Source: Chloroflexota bacterium (GTDB lineage Bacteria; Chloroflexota; Anaerolineae; UBA2200). From it: a stretch of 54,489 nucleotides of DNA. The stretch is from assembly GCA_014360905.1 (NCBI GenBank), contig JACIWW010000020.1:1-54489 (forward strand). The letters run 5' to 3'. This document shows, piece after piece, positions 9,161 to 17,862 of the stretch. Position 1 is the first letter of the stretch, and every line of letters starts with the position of its first letter. The notes beneath the pieces were generated by a model that was given only the letters and a program-made list of their open reading frames with translations, was not told the origin of the DNA and searched no databases. Made by a program: the position numbers and the translations under genes.

Positions 9161-9169
9161 ATTATAGCA
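9161..9169 (-). promoter_or_regulatory. extended -10 promoter of the DUF1848 gene
   Basis: On the minus strand the bases read TGCTATAAT, an extended -10 with no good -35. The predicted start of transcription near 9154 gives a leader of only about 14 bases. Confidence 0.45.
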
Positions 9170-9337
9170 GCGCATTGAGATGGTTGAAAAAGACCTTTGC
9201 CATACAGAGACAAAGCCGAAGCACCTTAACAGTATGGAGCGAGGGTTTCCTCACTGCCCCGGCGCTCTGCTCGGAATGAAAGGACCAGAAACTGGCAGGG
9301 ATGTCCCAACTTGTGTCCGAAGTTCTGATGCGCTGAA

Positions 9338-9365
9338 TTGACAGAGCAGCAAGAAAGGTTACAAT
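9338..9365 (+). promoter_or_regulatory. sigma70-type promoter for udk
   Basis: TTGACA (9338-9343) and TACAAT (9360-9365) are spaced by 16 bases, about 100 bases before udk. Apart from this and the DUF1848 promoter nothing else was found in the 325-base gap 9141-9465. Confidence 0.65.
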
Positions 9366-9465
9366 ATGCCTTATCGTTGCGAGTATGGATTCCGGTAAGC
9401 TCTAGCGATCCCAAAAGCGCCTTAGTTGGCTCTACGAGCAAGGATCAATTTCATATAGGCTGCAT

Positions 9466-10125
9466 ATGGCACGCGAACGAAACGCAACCAATCCCATCCT
9501 AGTGATTGGCGTTGCTGGAGGCACTGCTTCTGGCAAGACAACGGTGGTCCAAGCTATTCTCGACCGTGTAGGTCGCGAGCGGATCGCACATATCCAGCAC
9601 GATTCCTATTACAAGGACCTCAGTCATCTGCCGCTCGAAGAACGCCGGCAATTCAACTTTGACCATCCCGATGCTTTGGATACACCATTGCTAATCCAGC
9701 ACTTGAAGGAACTGCGTCAGGGGCACTCTATTGAAGTTCCTGAATACGACTTTGCCACCTATTGTCGCCTTCCCCAGACGCGCCTTGTCCATCCGTGTCC
9801 TGTTGTGATTGTAGAGGGCATTCTCATCCTGACCGAGCCAGCGCTGCGTGAGTTGATTGACCTCAAAATCTATGTAGATACAGATGCAGATTTGCGCTTG
9901 ATACGCCGCATCAAACGGGATATCGCTGAGCGCGGCCGCACCATCGAATCGGTCATCGAACAATACCTAGCGACGGTGCGTCCGATGCATCTGGAATTCG
10001 TGGAGCCTTCCAAACGCTATGCGGATGTCATTATTCCTCTTGGTGGACACAACGTGGCCGCACTGGAGTTAGTTACTGCCAGAATCTTGTCCATGTTGGA
10101 TGAAGTAGAGCAAGGAAAGAGCTGA
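9466..10125 (+). CDS. udk: uridine kinase
   Basis: The enzyme phosphorylates uridine and cytidine in pyrimidine salvage. The 219-residue product has the P-loop GGTASGKTT (about 18-26), the HDSYYKDLSHLP segment, NFDHPDALDTPLL, PEYDFATYCR and VEGILIL, all diagnostic of the Udk/PRK group. FVEPSKRYADVIIPLGG near the C terminus is also typical. The ribosome site is weak (AAGGATC about 27 bases upstream). A promoter lies about 100 bases upstream. Confidence 0.95.
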   Translation: MARERNATNPILVIGVAGGTASGKTTVVQAILDRVGRERIAHIQHDSYYKDLSHLPLEERRQFNFDHPDALDTPLLIQHLKELRQGHSIEVPEYDFATYCRLPQTRLVHPCPVVIVEGILILTEPALRELIDLKIYVDTDADLRLIRRIKRDIAERGRTIESVIEQYLATVRPMHLEFVEPSKRYADVIIPLGGHNVAALELVTARILSMLDEVEQGKS

Positions 10126-10210
10126 TGCTCTCCCAGGCTGCTGCGTCCCAAGCGTTTGGGTCATTCGTGCTCTTGTGCATCTTTTCTATACATCACCCTA
10201 AGGAGGGTAC

Positions 10211-11764
10211 ATGCCTGCTTTGCAGACTGCAAACCTGATTCTATGGAGTGCTGCTGCTATGCTCGTGCCCGTTGGTCTGGCATTCCTAGCCATTGGCGCA
10301 GCCCACGAGGAACGCGCCGAAGAGGTGGCAACAACAGCACTCCTGGCCCTGGCGACGGCCGCAATTGGTTATCTGGTTTGTGGCTTTGCTTTCCAGTTTG
10401 GTGGCGTAGCTTTCGTCTCTGGCATGCCGGGGCTGCAAAGCTTGACCGCTGAATGGTCGCCATTGGATGTAGCCTGGGGGCCAGGCTGGGGTGTGATTGG
10501 TCTGCGCGGATTTTTCCTTAGCGCTGAGGCCTATAATGCCGATGTGTACCTGCTTTTCTTCTCGCATCTCGCTGCGGTGACCACGGCCGTACTAGTGACG
10601 TTATTGGCACTTTGCCACCACGTAAAGCGCATCTATCTGCTTGCAATCGGTTTGCTGGTTTCAGGTTTGATTTACCCATTGGTTGGCAACTGGGTGTGGG
10701 GCGGAGGATGGCTAGCTAACCTAGGGTTGAACCTCGGTCTAGGTCATGGCTTTGTGGAAGTGGCTGGCGCAGGGACCACGTTCTTGTTAGGAGCGCTCGT
10801 GGCGCTGAGCGTTTTTCTCCTTATCAGGCCGCGTCGCGTTGCGGAGATAGGCCCAGCTAGATTGCCCCCAATCCATTTCCCCTTGCTGATGGTGCTAGGT
10901 GCATTGTTGGCTGTGGCAGGCTGGCCCGGATTGGTGCTGTCCAATCCATTGATCTGTGAACAAGTTACCGCACCAGTCATCATGGTGAACTTACTGCTCG
11001 GTGCTGCAGGTGCTGCCCTGTTCGTTTCCCTGTACTCTTGGTTTGTCACAGATAAACCAGATGCCCTAGCGATAGGACGGGGCACGGTGGCAGGTCTCAT
11101 CGCAGTAAGTGCGGCCTGCGCTTTTATTCCAGCCTGGGCTGCCCTTTTGACTGGCATGGCGAGCGGGCTTTTGTTCTTGCTGGGCTTGTATGTCATCGAA
11201 CATTGGTTACGGCTGGATGACCCTAGTGGGACGATAGCGACTTTTGGGTTGCCCGCTATTTGGGGTGTCCTCGCTGTAGCTATATTTGCCGATGGACGTT
11301 GGGGTGCGGGTTGGAATGGCGTAGGAGTAGGTGAGTATCTGGGTATACCCGGCCAAGGCATCTCAGGGTTGCTATTGGCCAGCGGTTACCAAGTTGCAGG
11401 AAAGGCTCAGCTATATGCTCAACTGACCGGCTTGGGTGCGCTCCTCGTTGCGGCGCTGCTTTTACCCTGGATGATTTGGAAAACGGCGCTTTGGATCCAT
11501 GCATTGGGTCAACGGGTCACCGCTGTGCAAGTGACAACGCCAGCCAGTATCGTTGCCGAGGAAGAAATGGCCAGTGCATCATCCACGGCTATTCCGCCAC
11601 TTTCTGATGTACCTGCCGAGGAGCAGCCGTCTCCTGTGGAAAAGATGCAGCGAGTCAATGACGTTCCTGAAGCAGGCGGATTACTTCCTCATCCGAAGTC
11701 TGATCAAAGACCGCATAGAAAGCACCAACAGCCCAGAAAATCTCCGGAGTGTACAGGCAAATAA
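10211..11764 (+). CDS. Amt-like (ammonium transporter family) membrane protein lacking the twin histidines
   Basis: The product is a polytopic membrane protein of 517 residues. Amt-family landmarks are clear: YPLVGNWVWGGGWLA near 155-169, AGCAF-like AACAFIPAWAALLTGMASG near 301-319, and the FG-x(7)-G segment near 344-353. The family's pore histidines (His168 and His318 in E. coli AmtB) fall on Phe191 and Phe345 by hand alignment. It may therefore not conduct ammonium in the usual way. AGGAGGG precedes the ATG. No glnK lies beside it. The last 36 codons overlap the convergent phosphoribosyltransferase gene by 110 bases. Confidence 0.75.
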   Translation: MPALQTANLILWSAAAMLVPVGLAFLAIGAAHEERAEEVATTALLALATAAIGYLVCGFAFQFGGVAFVSGMPGLQSLTAEWSPLDVAWGPGWGVIGLRGFFLSAEAYNADVYLLFFSHLAAVTTAVLVTLLALCHHVKRIYLLAIGLLVSGLIYPLVGNWVWGGGWLANLGLNLGLGHGFVEVAGAGTTFLLGALVALSVFLLIRPRRVAEIGPARLPPIHFPLLMVLGALLAVAGWPGLVLSNPLICEQVTAPVIMVNLLLGAAGAALFVSLYSWFVTDKPDALAIGRGTVAGLIAVSAACAFIPAWAALLTGMASGLLFLLGLYVIEHWLRLDDPSGTIATFGLPAIWGVLAVAIFADGRWGAGWNGVGVGEYLGIPGQGISGLLLASGYQVAGKAQLYAQLTGLGALLVAALLLPWMIWKTALWIHALGQRVTAVQVTTPASIVAEEEMASASSTAIPPLSDVPAEEQPSPVEKMQRVNDVPEAGGLLPHPKSDQRPHRKHQQPRKSPECTGK

Positions 11765-12290
11765 CCTGGTCAGCTTCCCGCGACAAAAGATGAATGGTGT
11801 CTTCTGGGCCAACAGGTACCGCTAGGATCAAGCGAGCAGGCTTGCGCTGCCTGAGCGCTCGTAAACTGGCCAAAATCGTCGCGCCTGTGGCCACCCCATC
11901 ATCCACCAGGATGACCGTTTTTCCCTCCAGTTGTGGTTCAGGCCGTGAGCCACGATATGCGGTCAGCCGCCTTTTGATCTCCTGACGTTGGCGTTCGGTT
12001 TCTTTTTGTACATAATCCTCAGGTACGCCAATGCGTTCGATGAGATTATAATCCAATACCAAGGTACCATCGCTAGCCACAGCTCCAATAGCCAGTTCTG
12101 GGTTATACGGTGCGCCGATTTTACGCGTAATGTACACATCCAGAGGTGCGCCCAATTTCTTGGCTACCTCGGAAGCGACCACTACACCGCCACGTGGGAT
12201 ACCTAGAACAATCAAATCTTTCTGACCGCGGAGCGAGGCCAATTCTTTGGCTAGAAGCTGTCCAGCTTCACGTCGGTCCCGAAAAAGCAT
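11655..12290 (-). CDS. phosphoribosyltransferase family protein
   Basis: This is a type I PRTase-fold protein of unknown substrate. The 211 residues show VLGIPRGGVVVASEVAKKLG near 32-51, TRKIGAPYNPELAIGAV near 55-71, and the PRPP-binding loop VILVDDGVATGAT near 123-135. This is the pattern of stand-alone PRTases often found beside dienelactone hydrolase or erythromycin esterase genes in other bacteria. AAGGAGG precedes the ATG. It is the last gene of a leftward group with the LOG-like, thpR and amidohydrolase genes. Confidence 0.88.
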   Translation of the reverse strand: MLFRDRREAGQLLAKELASLRGQKDLIVLGIPRGGVVVASEVAKKLGAPLDVYITRKIGAPYNPELAIGAVASDGTLVLDYNLIERIGVPEDYVQKETERQRQEIKRRLTAYRGSRPEPQLEGKTVILVDDGVATGATILASLRALRQRKPARLILAVPVGPEDTIHLLSREADQVICLYTPEIFWAVGAFYAVFDQTSDEEVIRLLQERH

Positions 12291-12314
12291 GATTGCCTCC
12301 TTGCAAGCAAGCCT

Positions 12315-12782
12315 TTAGGGCACAGCAAGCGCCAGGGCTTTTTCCACTGCTTCCAGTGCAGTCTGCACGCGGACAATAGCGTGATTTTCGTGGCCTTCCT
12401 TAGCTAGTTGCCAGGTGTGCAACCCAATCACCGGTATGCCCAGTTTAAGCGCATGGGCAATCTCCGAGAGGGTGCCATACTCGCCATGGATGGCGATCAC
12501 GGCTTGAGCAGATTGCACAACCAGCACATTGCGCGCTTCACCCATGCCTGTAACAATGGGGATATCTACATATGGATTGGCATCGCGGCGTGAGGTTCCC
12601 GGCAATATGCCCACGGTCAGGCCTCCGGCGGCTTTGGCTCCGCGGCAGGCGGCTTCCATAACTCCGCCCAATCCACCACATACCAATATGGCCCCGCGTT
12701 TCGCTAACTCTCGTCCTACTGCCTCGGCCAGCATCGCGACCTCTGCAGAACAACGGCCAGCACCAATTACTGCGATGAACAT
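12315..12782 (-). CDS. TIGR00725 / LOG-like Rossmann-fold protein
   Basis: The product resembles lysine-decarboxylase-like (LOG) proteins, some of which are nucleoside-5'-monophosphate phosphoribohydrolases. The 155 residues include VCGGLGGVMEAACRGAKAAGG (about 34-54; compare GG-x-GxMEA), PGTSRRDANPYVDI, and GEYGTLSEIAHAL near 100. The canonical LOG motif PGGxGTxxE appears here as HGEYGTLSE, a feature of the TIGR00725 subgroup. Its start lies 15 bases after the thpR stop, in the same leftward run. Confidence 0.85.
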   Translation of the reverse strand: MFIAVIGAGRCSAEVAMLAEAVGRELAKRGAILVCGGLGGVMEAACRGAKAAGGLTVGILPGTSRRDANPYVDIPIVTGMGEARNVLVVQSAQAVIAIHGEYGTLSEIAHALKLGIPVIGLHTWQLAKEGHENHAIVRVQTALEAVEKALALAVP

Positions 12783-12797
12783 TGCTCACTCCCAGGC

Positions 12798-13379
12798 TCA
12801 TCCCAGTGGTACTGTTGCCAAGCGGGTGTAAACTGCCCCTGTGGGGCGCAAGTCGCTGCGCATCAAATGCACTTCCCGCACCAGCATCGAGATGCTGGTC
12901 TCCACTTGTGTTGCTACAATGCGTTTTGCCATCTCCTCTCGTTCGTTAGGACGGGCATAATCCCGAATCCGTGCCAGAGTGAGATGGGGCTGAAAGCCGC
13001 GCTTTTCCGGAGGAAAGCCCAGAGCGTTCAACTCAGATTCCAAAGCACGTTGTAGCCGCTGCAATGCATCCATATCCCCTGTTAATCCGACCCAGACCAC
13101 GCGTAGCCGACGCGTATTGGGAAAGAAACCGGGTTGAGACAAAGCAATAGTGAACGGTGCGGTAGAACGACAGCCGCGTTCCATGGCCTGAATGATCTCC
13201 GGCAGACGCTCTGTAGATACATTGCCTAGGAATTTGAGGGTGAGGTGAATGCCATCTGGCGATACCCAGCGGCCAATACGGGATACAGGTGCGCGTTTCA
13301 GTTCTTCTTGCACCTGGCGGAGGGCATTTTTTAGGGCATCATCCAGTTCAATGGCAACGAAGGTGCGAATCTGCTCCAT
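12798..13379 (-). CDS. thpR: RNA 2',3'-cyclic 3'-phosphodiesterase (2H family)
   Basis: Proteins of this family hydrolyse 2',3'-cyclic phosphate ends of RNA and some ligate tRNA halves in vitro. The 193-residue product begins RTFVAIELDDALKNAL and has both HxTx catalytic motifs, HLTLKFLG near 47 and HLTLARI near 142. AGGAGG precedes the ATG. Family length and layout are normal. Confidence 0.93.
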   Translation of the reverse strand: MEQIRTFVAIELDDALKNALRQVQEELKRAPVSRIGRWVSPDGIHLTLKFLGNVSTERLPEIIQAMERGCRSTAPFTIALSQPGFFPNTRRLRVVWVGLTGDMDALQRLQRALESELNALGFPPEKRGFQPHLTLARIRDYARPNEREEMAKRIVATQVETSISMLVREVHLMRSDLRPTGAVYTRLATVPLG

Positions 13380-13408
13380 GATTGCCTCCTACGGCTCAAG
13401 TCCAATGG

Positions 13409-14260
13409 CTAAGATTTGTCACGGTGATCAATCCGCAACAGTTGGGCCGCATTGCCATACAGCAGAGATTCGAGCGTGTCAGTAGCAAGCCCTGCTTCAT
13501 GAATGTGCTGCAAGAATCGCCGTTGTCCAATTAATGGATAATCTGTGGCGAAGAGCATCTTTTCCGGAATGAGCTGTGCTGCTAGATGGTAGATTTCAGC
13601 GCGGTACAGGTACAATGAAGCGGCTGTGTCGTAGTAGACGTGCTGTAGCGCCTTCTGAACCTCTGGCATTAGTTCGTAAAAGAATAGACCCCCGCCCCAG
13701 TGTGCTGCAACAATGGTTGTTTCAGGATGGCGCAAAGCCAGTCCGTAGAGAGATTGCAGGGCAATCCTGCTCTTGCCAGGATAGCTGTGGCCCACTGGCT
13801 CGTTGGTGTGGATGAGTACAGGACGCTTCCAATGCGCCATTTGCTCCATTACATCGTCCAAACATGCGTCGTCTAAGGTATATCCCTGACCCTCTGGCAT
13901 CAATTCCCCCAGACCGTGCAACCCCTTTTGCATGCAACGCTCGAGTTCGGCACTCGCTCCCGCAACTGCTGGATTAACCACCGCAAAACCGACCAAGCGC
14001 TCCGGCCAGTGGGAAACCGCTTCCAGGACGTAATCATTGGACTCGCGGCACAATCCAGGATCGGACCACGCAAAACCAAAGGTCACTGCCATGTCCACCT
14101 CGCTCTGGTGCATCTCGGCGACGAGTTCATCCACGGTGGCCATCCTCGCCTGAGGATTTGCATACAACAGGCGAAACCAAGCATCGCGCTCCAGATAAAC
14201 CGCGCGTCTGGCGATCATCTCGGGCGGGAAAATGTGTGTGTGAAAATCAATGATAGGCAC
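13409..14260 (-). CDS. amidohydrolase-2 family metal-dependent hydrolase
   Basis: The product is a TIM-barrel hydrolase or decarboxylase of the ACMSD-related group; its substrate is unknown. The 283 residues start with the metal motif DFHTHIFPPE. Further ligands are likely in LIHTNEPVGH (about 160) and VAAHWGGG (about 196), with LFATDYPL (about 248) giving the last Asp. The start is a GTG with no clear Shine-Dalgarno site. It heads a leftward group ending with the phosphoribosyltransferase. Confidence 0.85.
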   Translation of the reverse strand: MPIIDFHTHIFPPEMIARRAVYLERDAWFRLLYANPQARMATVDELVAEMHQSEVDMAVTFGFAWSDPGLCRESNDYVLEAVSHWPERLVGFAVVNPAVAGASAELERCMQKGLHGLGELMPEGQGYTLDDACLDDVMEQMAHWKRPVLIHTNEPVGHSYPGKSRIALQSLYGLALRHPETTIVAAHWGGGLFFYELMPEVQKALQHVYYDTAASLYLYRAEIYHLAAQLIPEKMLFATDYPLIGQRRFLQHIHEAGLATDTLESLLYGNAAQLLRIDHRDKS

Positions 14261-14396
14261 AGTGGTATTTTCGCACAGGCAGGCATAAAAGTCAAAACAC
14301 CCTATGTTGGCAGATGTAATTCTGCCTGTAGGTAACTAAAGTCGTCCCTGTAGCAATTACATCCGGACATCTTATTTTTCCCCACTGGTGAAATTA

Positions 14397-14405
14397 TGAT
14401 ATAAT
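14397..14405 (+). promoter_or_regulatory. extended -10 promoter for secG
   Basis: TGATATAAT (14397-14405) is an extended -10 with consensus TATAAT; the -35 region is poor. It lies 33 bases before the secG start. Confidence 0.6.
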
Positions 14406-14438
14406 CATTTTATCTTACTACCAAGGAGGAATTTGCAG

Positions 14439-14660
14439 TTGGCTAAGTATTTCAACGTTGTGCAGATCATTTTGTCCGCGGCGCTCATTGTGCTGGTCAT
14501 CCTACAGAGCAAGGGGGGCAGCCTGAGCCGCATGTTCGGTGGTGAATCTGGGGTGTACAGAACGCGCCGTGGATTTGAACGGACACTGTTCAACATCACC
14601 ATTGTAGTCATCGTTGCTTTTTTCATCTTTTCTTTGCTCAGTGTGATATTCCAGGCGTGA
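14439..14660 (+). CDS. secG: protein translocase subunit SecG
   Basis: This is the small membrane subunit of the SecYEG channel. The 73-residue product has two membrane segments (about 5-22 and 51-71) joined by the conserved loop LQSKGGSLSRMFGGESG. Two in-frame TTG codons could start it. The TTG at 14439 is 9 bases from AAGGAGG and is preferred over the one at 14433, which is only 3 bases away. The next gene starts 1 base after its stop. Confidence 0.9.
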   Translation: MAKYFNVVQIILSAALIVLVILQSKGGSLSRMFGGESGVYRTRRGFERTLFNITIVVIVAFFIFSLLSVIFQA

Positions 14661-14661
14661 A

Positions 14662-16395
14662 ATGAACGGAGATGCGGCAAAAGACCTAGGTTTTGAAGAG
14701 GGCAGGTTTTGCCGCGTTCTTGAGAGTGATGACCTGGACAGAGACATGCGCTGGCAAGCCATTATCGCCATCTTGGCTATTCTCCTGATCCTGACACTGA
14801 CGGGGTATACGGCTTTTTACATGACCACGGTCGTCATCCCGGACTATGGTGGCACTTATCGCGAAGGTGTTGCCGGTAACCCTGGCTACATCAGTCCCTT
14901 ATTCAGCACGTACCACGACGTAGACCGCGATTTGGTTGCCCTTATTTTCAACGGCTTAACCAGGGCTGATGAAAATGGGCAAATCCAGCCGGATCTCGCT
15001 GATACCTGGGAAATCTCGCCCGACAACTTGACATATACCTTTCACTTGCGTCAGAATGTACGCTGGCACGATGGGACGCCCTTTACCGCGGACGACGTGG
15101 TTTTTACCATAAATATATTGCGTTCCCCTGACTTTCAGGGGCAGCCTCAAATAGCCGAACTATGGCAGATGGTTACAGTAGAGCGTTCCGACCGCTATAC
15201 AGTGCGCTTTACCTTGTCAGAGCCATTTGCGCCTTTTCTGCACTATACCACTATAGGCTTATTGCCAGCGCATCTGTTACAGGATGTGCCTATCAAGCAG
15301 CTATCCAGCCATCCCTTCAATCTACACCCTATAGGCACTGGCCCTTTCAAGATAGGAGAAGTTACCTCGAAGCATGCCCTCCTTGAGGCTAACGCGGATT
15401 ACTATGCTGGGCGGCCATACCTGGACAAAATCGAGTTTCTCTTCTATCCCGATTACCCCAGTGTGCTTGCTGCTTACCAACGGGGTGAAATCCATGGCAT
15501 CGGACGCGTTCCTCTGGAGTACCTACCAGAGGTCCTTGCCGAGGATGAACTGCAACTGTATTCGGCGCCGCTATCTGGTTATGGGCTTGTTTTCCTGAAC
15601 CTGGATCGCCCCGTTTTCCAGGAAAAGGAGGTAAGACAAGCTCTGCTTTGGGCTTTGGATCGGCAACGGATCATTGACCAGATTCTGGATGGCCAGGCTG
15701 TGCTCGCTCATGGGCCAGTTATGCCTTTTTCATGGGCTTACGAAGCTCACGCTCCCCAATACGCGTATGACCCAGTTAAAGCCAGGAATCTCTTGGAAAA
15801 AGCAGGCTGGATTGATGCCGATGGAGACGGCGTGCGGGAAAAGGGTGATCTCCGTCTGGAGTTTGCTCTCCTGACCAACGATGACGAGACACGCATCAAA
15901 ATCATCAACGAGATCACGCGCCAATGGGCTGAGATTGGCGTACGGGCCGTGCCACAGGCAGTGGGAGTAGCTGGCGTAGTGCGTGATTTCTTGATGCCGC
16001 GCAACTATGATGCCATCCTTTACGAATGGCAACAACTCCCGACGGATCCAGACCCCTACCCACAATGGCACTCTACGCAAAAACTGGGCATGGGACAGAA
16101 TTTCACCGGCTACAGCAATGAGCAGGCCGATCTGCTTATGGAGGAAGCGCGTCGCACGACAGATCCCGTGCGCAGAGCTGCTCTGTATCGCCAATTACAG
16201 CGCATCCTTGCTGAGGACGTGCCTGAATTGCCACTATATCATCCGGTTTACCACTATGCCGTTGATAAACGGGTGCAAAATGTACGTGTGGGACCTATGC
16301 AAGATTATGCAGACCGTTTCCGCACAGTTGCAGAGTGGTACATCAATATGCGGAGAGTCATCGTCAGCGAAGCTCCTTTATGGCAGCGTAAGTAG
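14662..16395 (+). CDS. membrane-anchored peptide/solute-binding protein (SBP_bac_5 family)
   Basis: The 577-residue product has a polar N-terminal tail (1-28), one membrane segment (about 30-54), and a full family-5 binding domain outside the membrane: DLADTWEISPDNLTYTFHL, WHDGTPFTADDVVF, HPIGTGPFKIGE and ALDRQRIIDQILDGQ. It lacks a lipobox, so it is held by an uncleaved anchor. It follows secG by 1 base and is probably translated by coupling. No ABC permease genes are nearby. The substrate cannot be told. Confidence 0.88.
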   Translation: MNGDAAKDLGFEEGRFCRVLESDDLDRDMRWQAIIAILAILLILTLTGYTAFYMTTVVIPDYGGTYREGVAGNPGYISPLFSTYHDVDRDLVALIFNGLTRADENGQIQPDLADTWEISPDNLTYTFHLRQNVRWHDGTPFTADDVVFTINILRSPDFQGQPQIAELWQMVTVERSDRYTVRFTLSEPFAPFLHYTTIGLLPAHLLQDVPIKQLSSHPFNLHPIGTGPFKIGEVTSKHALLEANADYYAGRPYLDKIEFLFYPDYPSVLAAYQRGEIHGIGRVPLEYLPEVLAEDELQLYSAPLSGYGLVFLNLDRPVFQEKEVRQALLWALDRQRIIDQILDGQAVLAHGPVMPFSWAYEAHAPQYAYDPVKARNLLEKAGWIDADGDGVREKGDLRLEFALLTNDDETRIKIINEITRQWAEIGVRAVPQAVGVAGVVRDFLMPRNYDAILYEWQQLPTDPDPYPQWHSTQKLGMGQNFTGYSNEQADLLMEEARRTTDPVRRAALYRQLQRILAEDVPELPLYHPVYHYAVDKRVQNVRVGPMQDYADRFRTVAEWYINMRRVIVSEAPLWQRK

Positions 16396-16433
16396 AACGT
16401 AGGGAATTACTTATCACTTTTAAGGAGGTTACC

Positions 16434-17837
16434 ATGAAACGGATGCGCTGGTATGATTACATCACTTATAACATCTATTGGCTTGGTCTGAGCATGGCTT
16501 CTGGTAGCCTGACGCCGATTATCCTGCCGTTTCTTGTGGCGCGGTTTGTCGGGGAGGCAGTAAAAGGTACCTATCTGGGTGTACTGCGTTCTGCCGGGCT
16601 CATTGTAGCCATCCTTGTCCAGCCAGCGGCAGGCTTGCTCAGCGACCGCAGTACGTTGCGCTGGGGGCGACGCAGGCCCTTCATTTTCCTGGGCACCGTG
16701 TTCGACCTGATCTTCCTGGCGCTTATTGGTCTGTCAGGCAACTACTGGATACTTTTCATGGCAGTGCTGCTTCTGCAAGTTTCGTCCAATGTAGGTCACG
16801 GGGCGCTGCAGGGCATTATCCCAGACCTGGTGCCCGAAGACCAACGCGGACGGGCCTCCGGAGTCAAGGCAGTGATGGAACTGCTACCCGTTATTTTGGT
16901 TTCTTTTACCACAGGTCGCTTGGTTGGGGCGGGAAATGTATGGGGAGCGCTACTGATCGTAATGGCTTTCTTTGCGCTCACAATGCTGATTACAGTAATT
17001 GCTGTTCGCGAAGAGCCATTGCATGAGAAGCCCAAAGAACCGCTTTCGCCTGCCCTAATGCGCATTGTCCTCCTTACTGCTATTTTCACGATCGTTACCA
17101 CTGCCTTCGGGGGGCTGGTAGGGATGGTGGGGAGGGTGCTTTCAGGAAAGGGCACCGCGCAGCTAGTCGCAGTAGGCATAGCTGGTCTGGTGGCAATGGC
17201 TGGTGCAATTATTGTGGGGGTATGGTGGAGTGCACGGGTCGGTGTCGGTGAGGGGGCGAAAAAGTATCCCTCCTTTACCTGGTGGGTGACCAACCGTCTT
17301 CTCTATCTAGCTGCCGTGGGCTCTATTCAGGGATTTGCCCTGTATTTCCTGCAAGATGTAGTGCGGGTGTCCAATCCCCCCAAGGCTACCGGGGATCTGA
17401 TGATGGTAGTTGGTATCTTCCTTCTGCTGGCAGCTTTGCCCAGTGGCTGGCTCTCAGATAGGGTAGGACGCAAACCGCTGGTTGCCGCGGCTGGTGTGGT
17501 TGCTGCCATTGGCACTTTTCTGCTGCTCCTCGCCCAAAATATGACCATGGTCACGATTAGTGGTGTGATCATCGGCCTCTCAGCCGGCATTTTCATGACT
17601 GTCAACTGGGCACTGGGAACAGACCTGGTGCCTTCCGCAGAGGCTGGTTTGTATCTAGGTGTTTCCAACTTGGCTGGCGCTGGCGCTGGTGTGGTGGGGG
17701 CAGGTATTGGTGGGCCAATGGCCGATTTCTTCAATGCCTATCAGAAAGGGCTGGGCTACCTGGTCATTTTTGGCATCTATGGCGCGTTATTCTTGCTATC
17801 AGCAATCATACTGCTAAAGGTGAAGGCCGAGCAATAA
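16434..17837 (+). CDS. major facilitator superfamily transporter
   Basis: The 467-residue product has about 12 predicted membrane segments. The cytoplasmic loop between segments 2 and 3 reads AGLLSDRSTLRWGRRRPFIF, the pattern of GPH/sucrose-type carriers, and the second-half counterpart is GWLSDRVGRKPLV. GIIPDLVPEDQRGRASG lies in the first half. The substrate is unknown; a sugar or glycoside is the best guess from the loop motif. AAGGAGG precedes the ATG. It is convergent with the LCP gene, with 25 bases between stops and no clear terminator. Confidence 0.87.
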   Translation: MKRMRWYDYITYNIYWLGLSMASGSLTPIILPFLVARFVGEAVKGTYLGVLRSAGLIVAILVQPAAGLLSDRSTLRWGRRRPFIFLGTVFDLIFLALIGLSGNYWILFMAVLLLQVSSNVGHGALQGIIPDLVPEDQRGRASGVKAVMELLPVILVSFTTGRLVGAGNVWGALLIVMAFFALTMLITVIAVREEPLHEKPKEPLSPALMRIVLLTAIFTIVTTAFGGLVGMVGRVLSGKGTAQLVAVGIAGLVAMAGAIIVGVWWSARVGVGEGAKKYPSFTWWVTNRLLYLAAVGSIQGFALYFLQDVVRVSNPPKATGDLMMVVGIFLLLAALPSGWLSDRVGRKPLVAAAGVVAAIGTFLLLLAQNMTMVTISGVIIGLSAGIFMTVNWALGTDLVPSAEAGLYLGVSNLAGAGAGVVGAGIGGPMADFFNAYQKGLGYLVIFGIYGALFLLSAIILLKVKAEQ

Positions 17838-17862
17838 CGGGAAGCCTAGAAATGCTCTCCGA

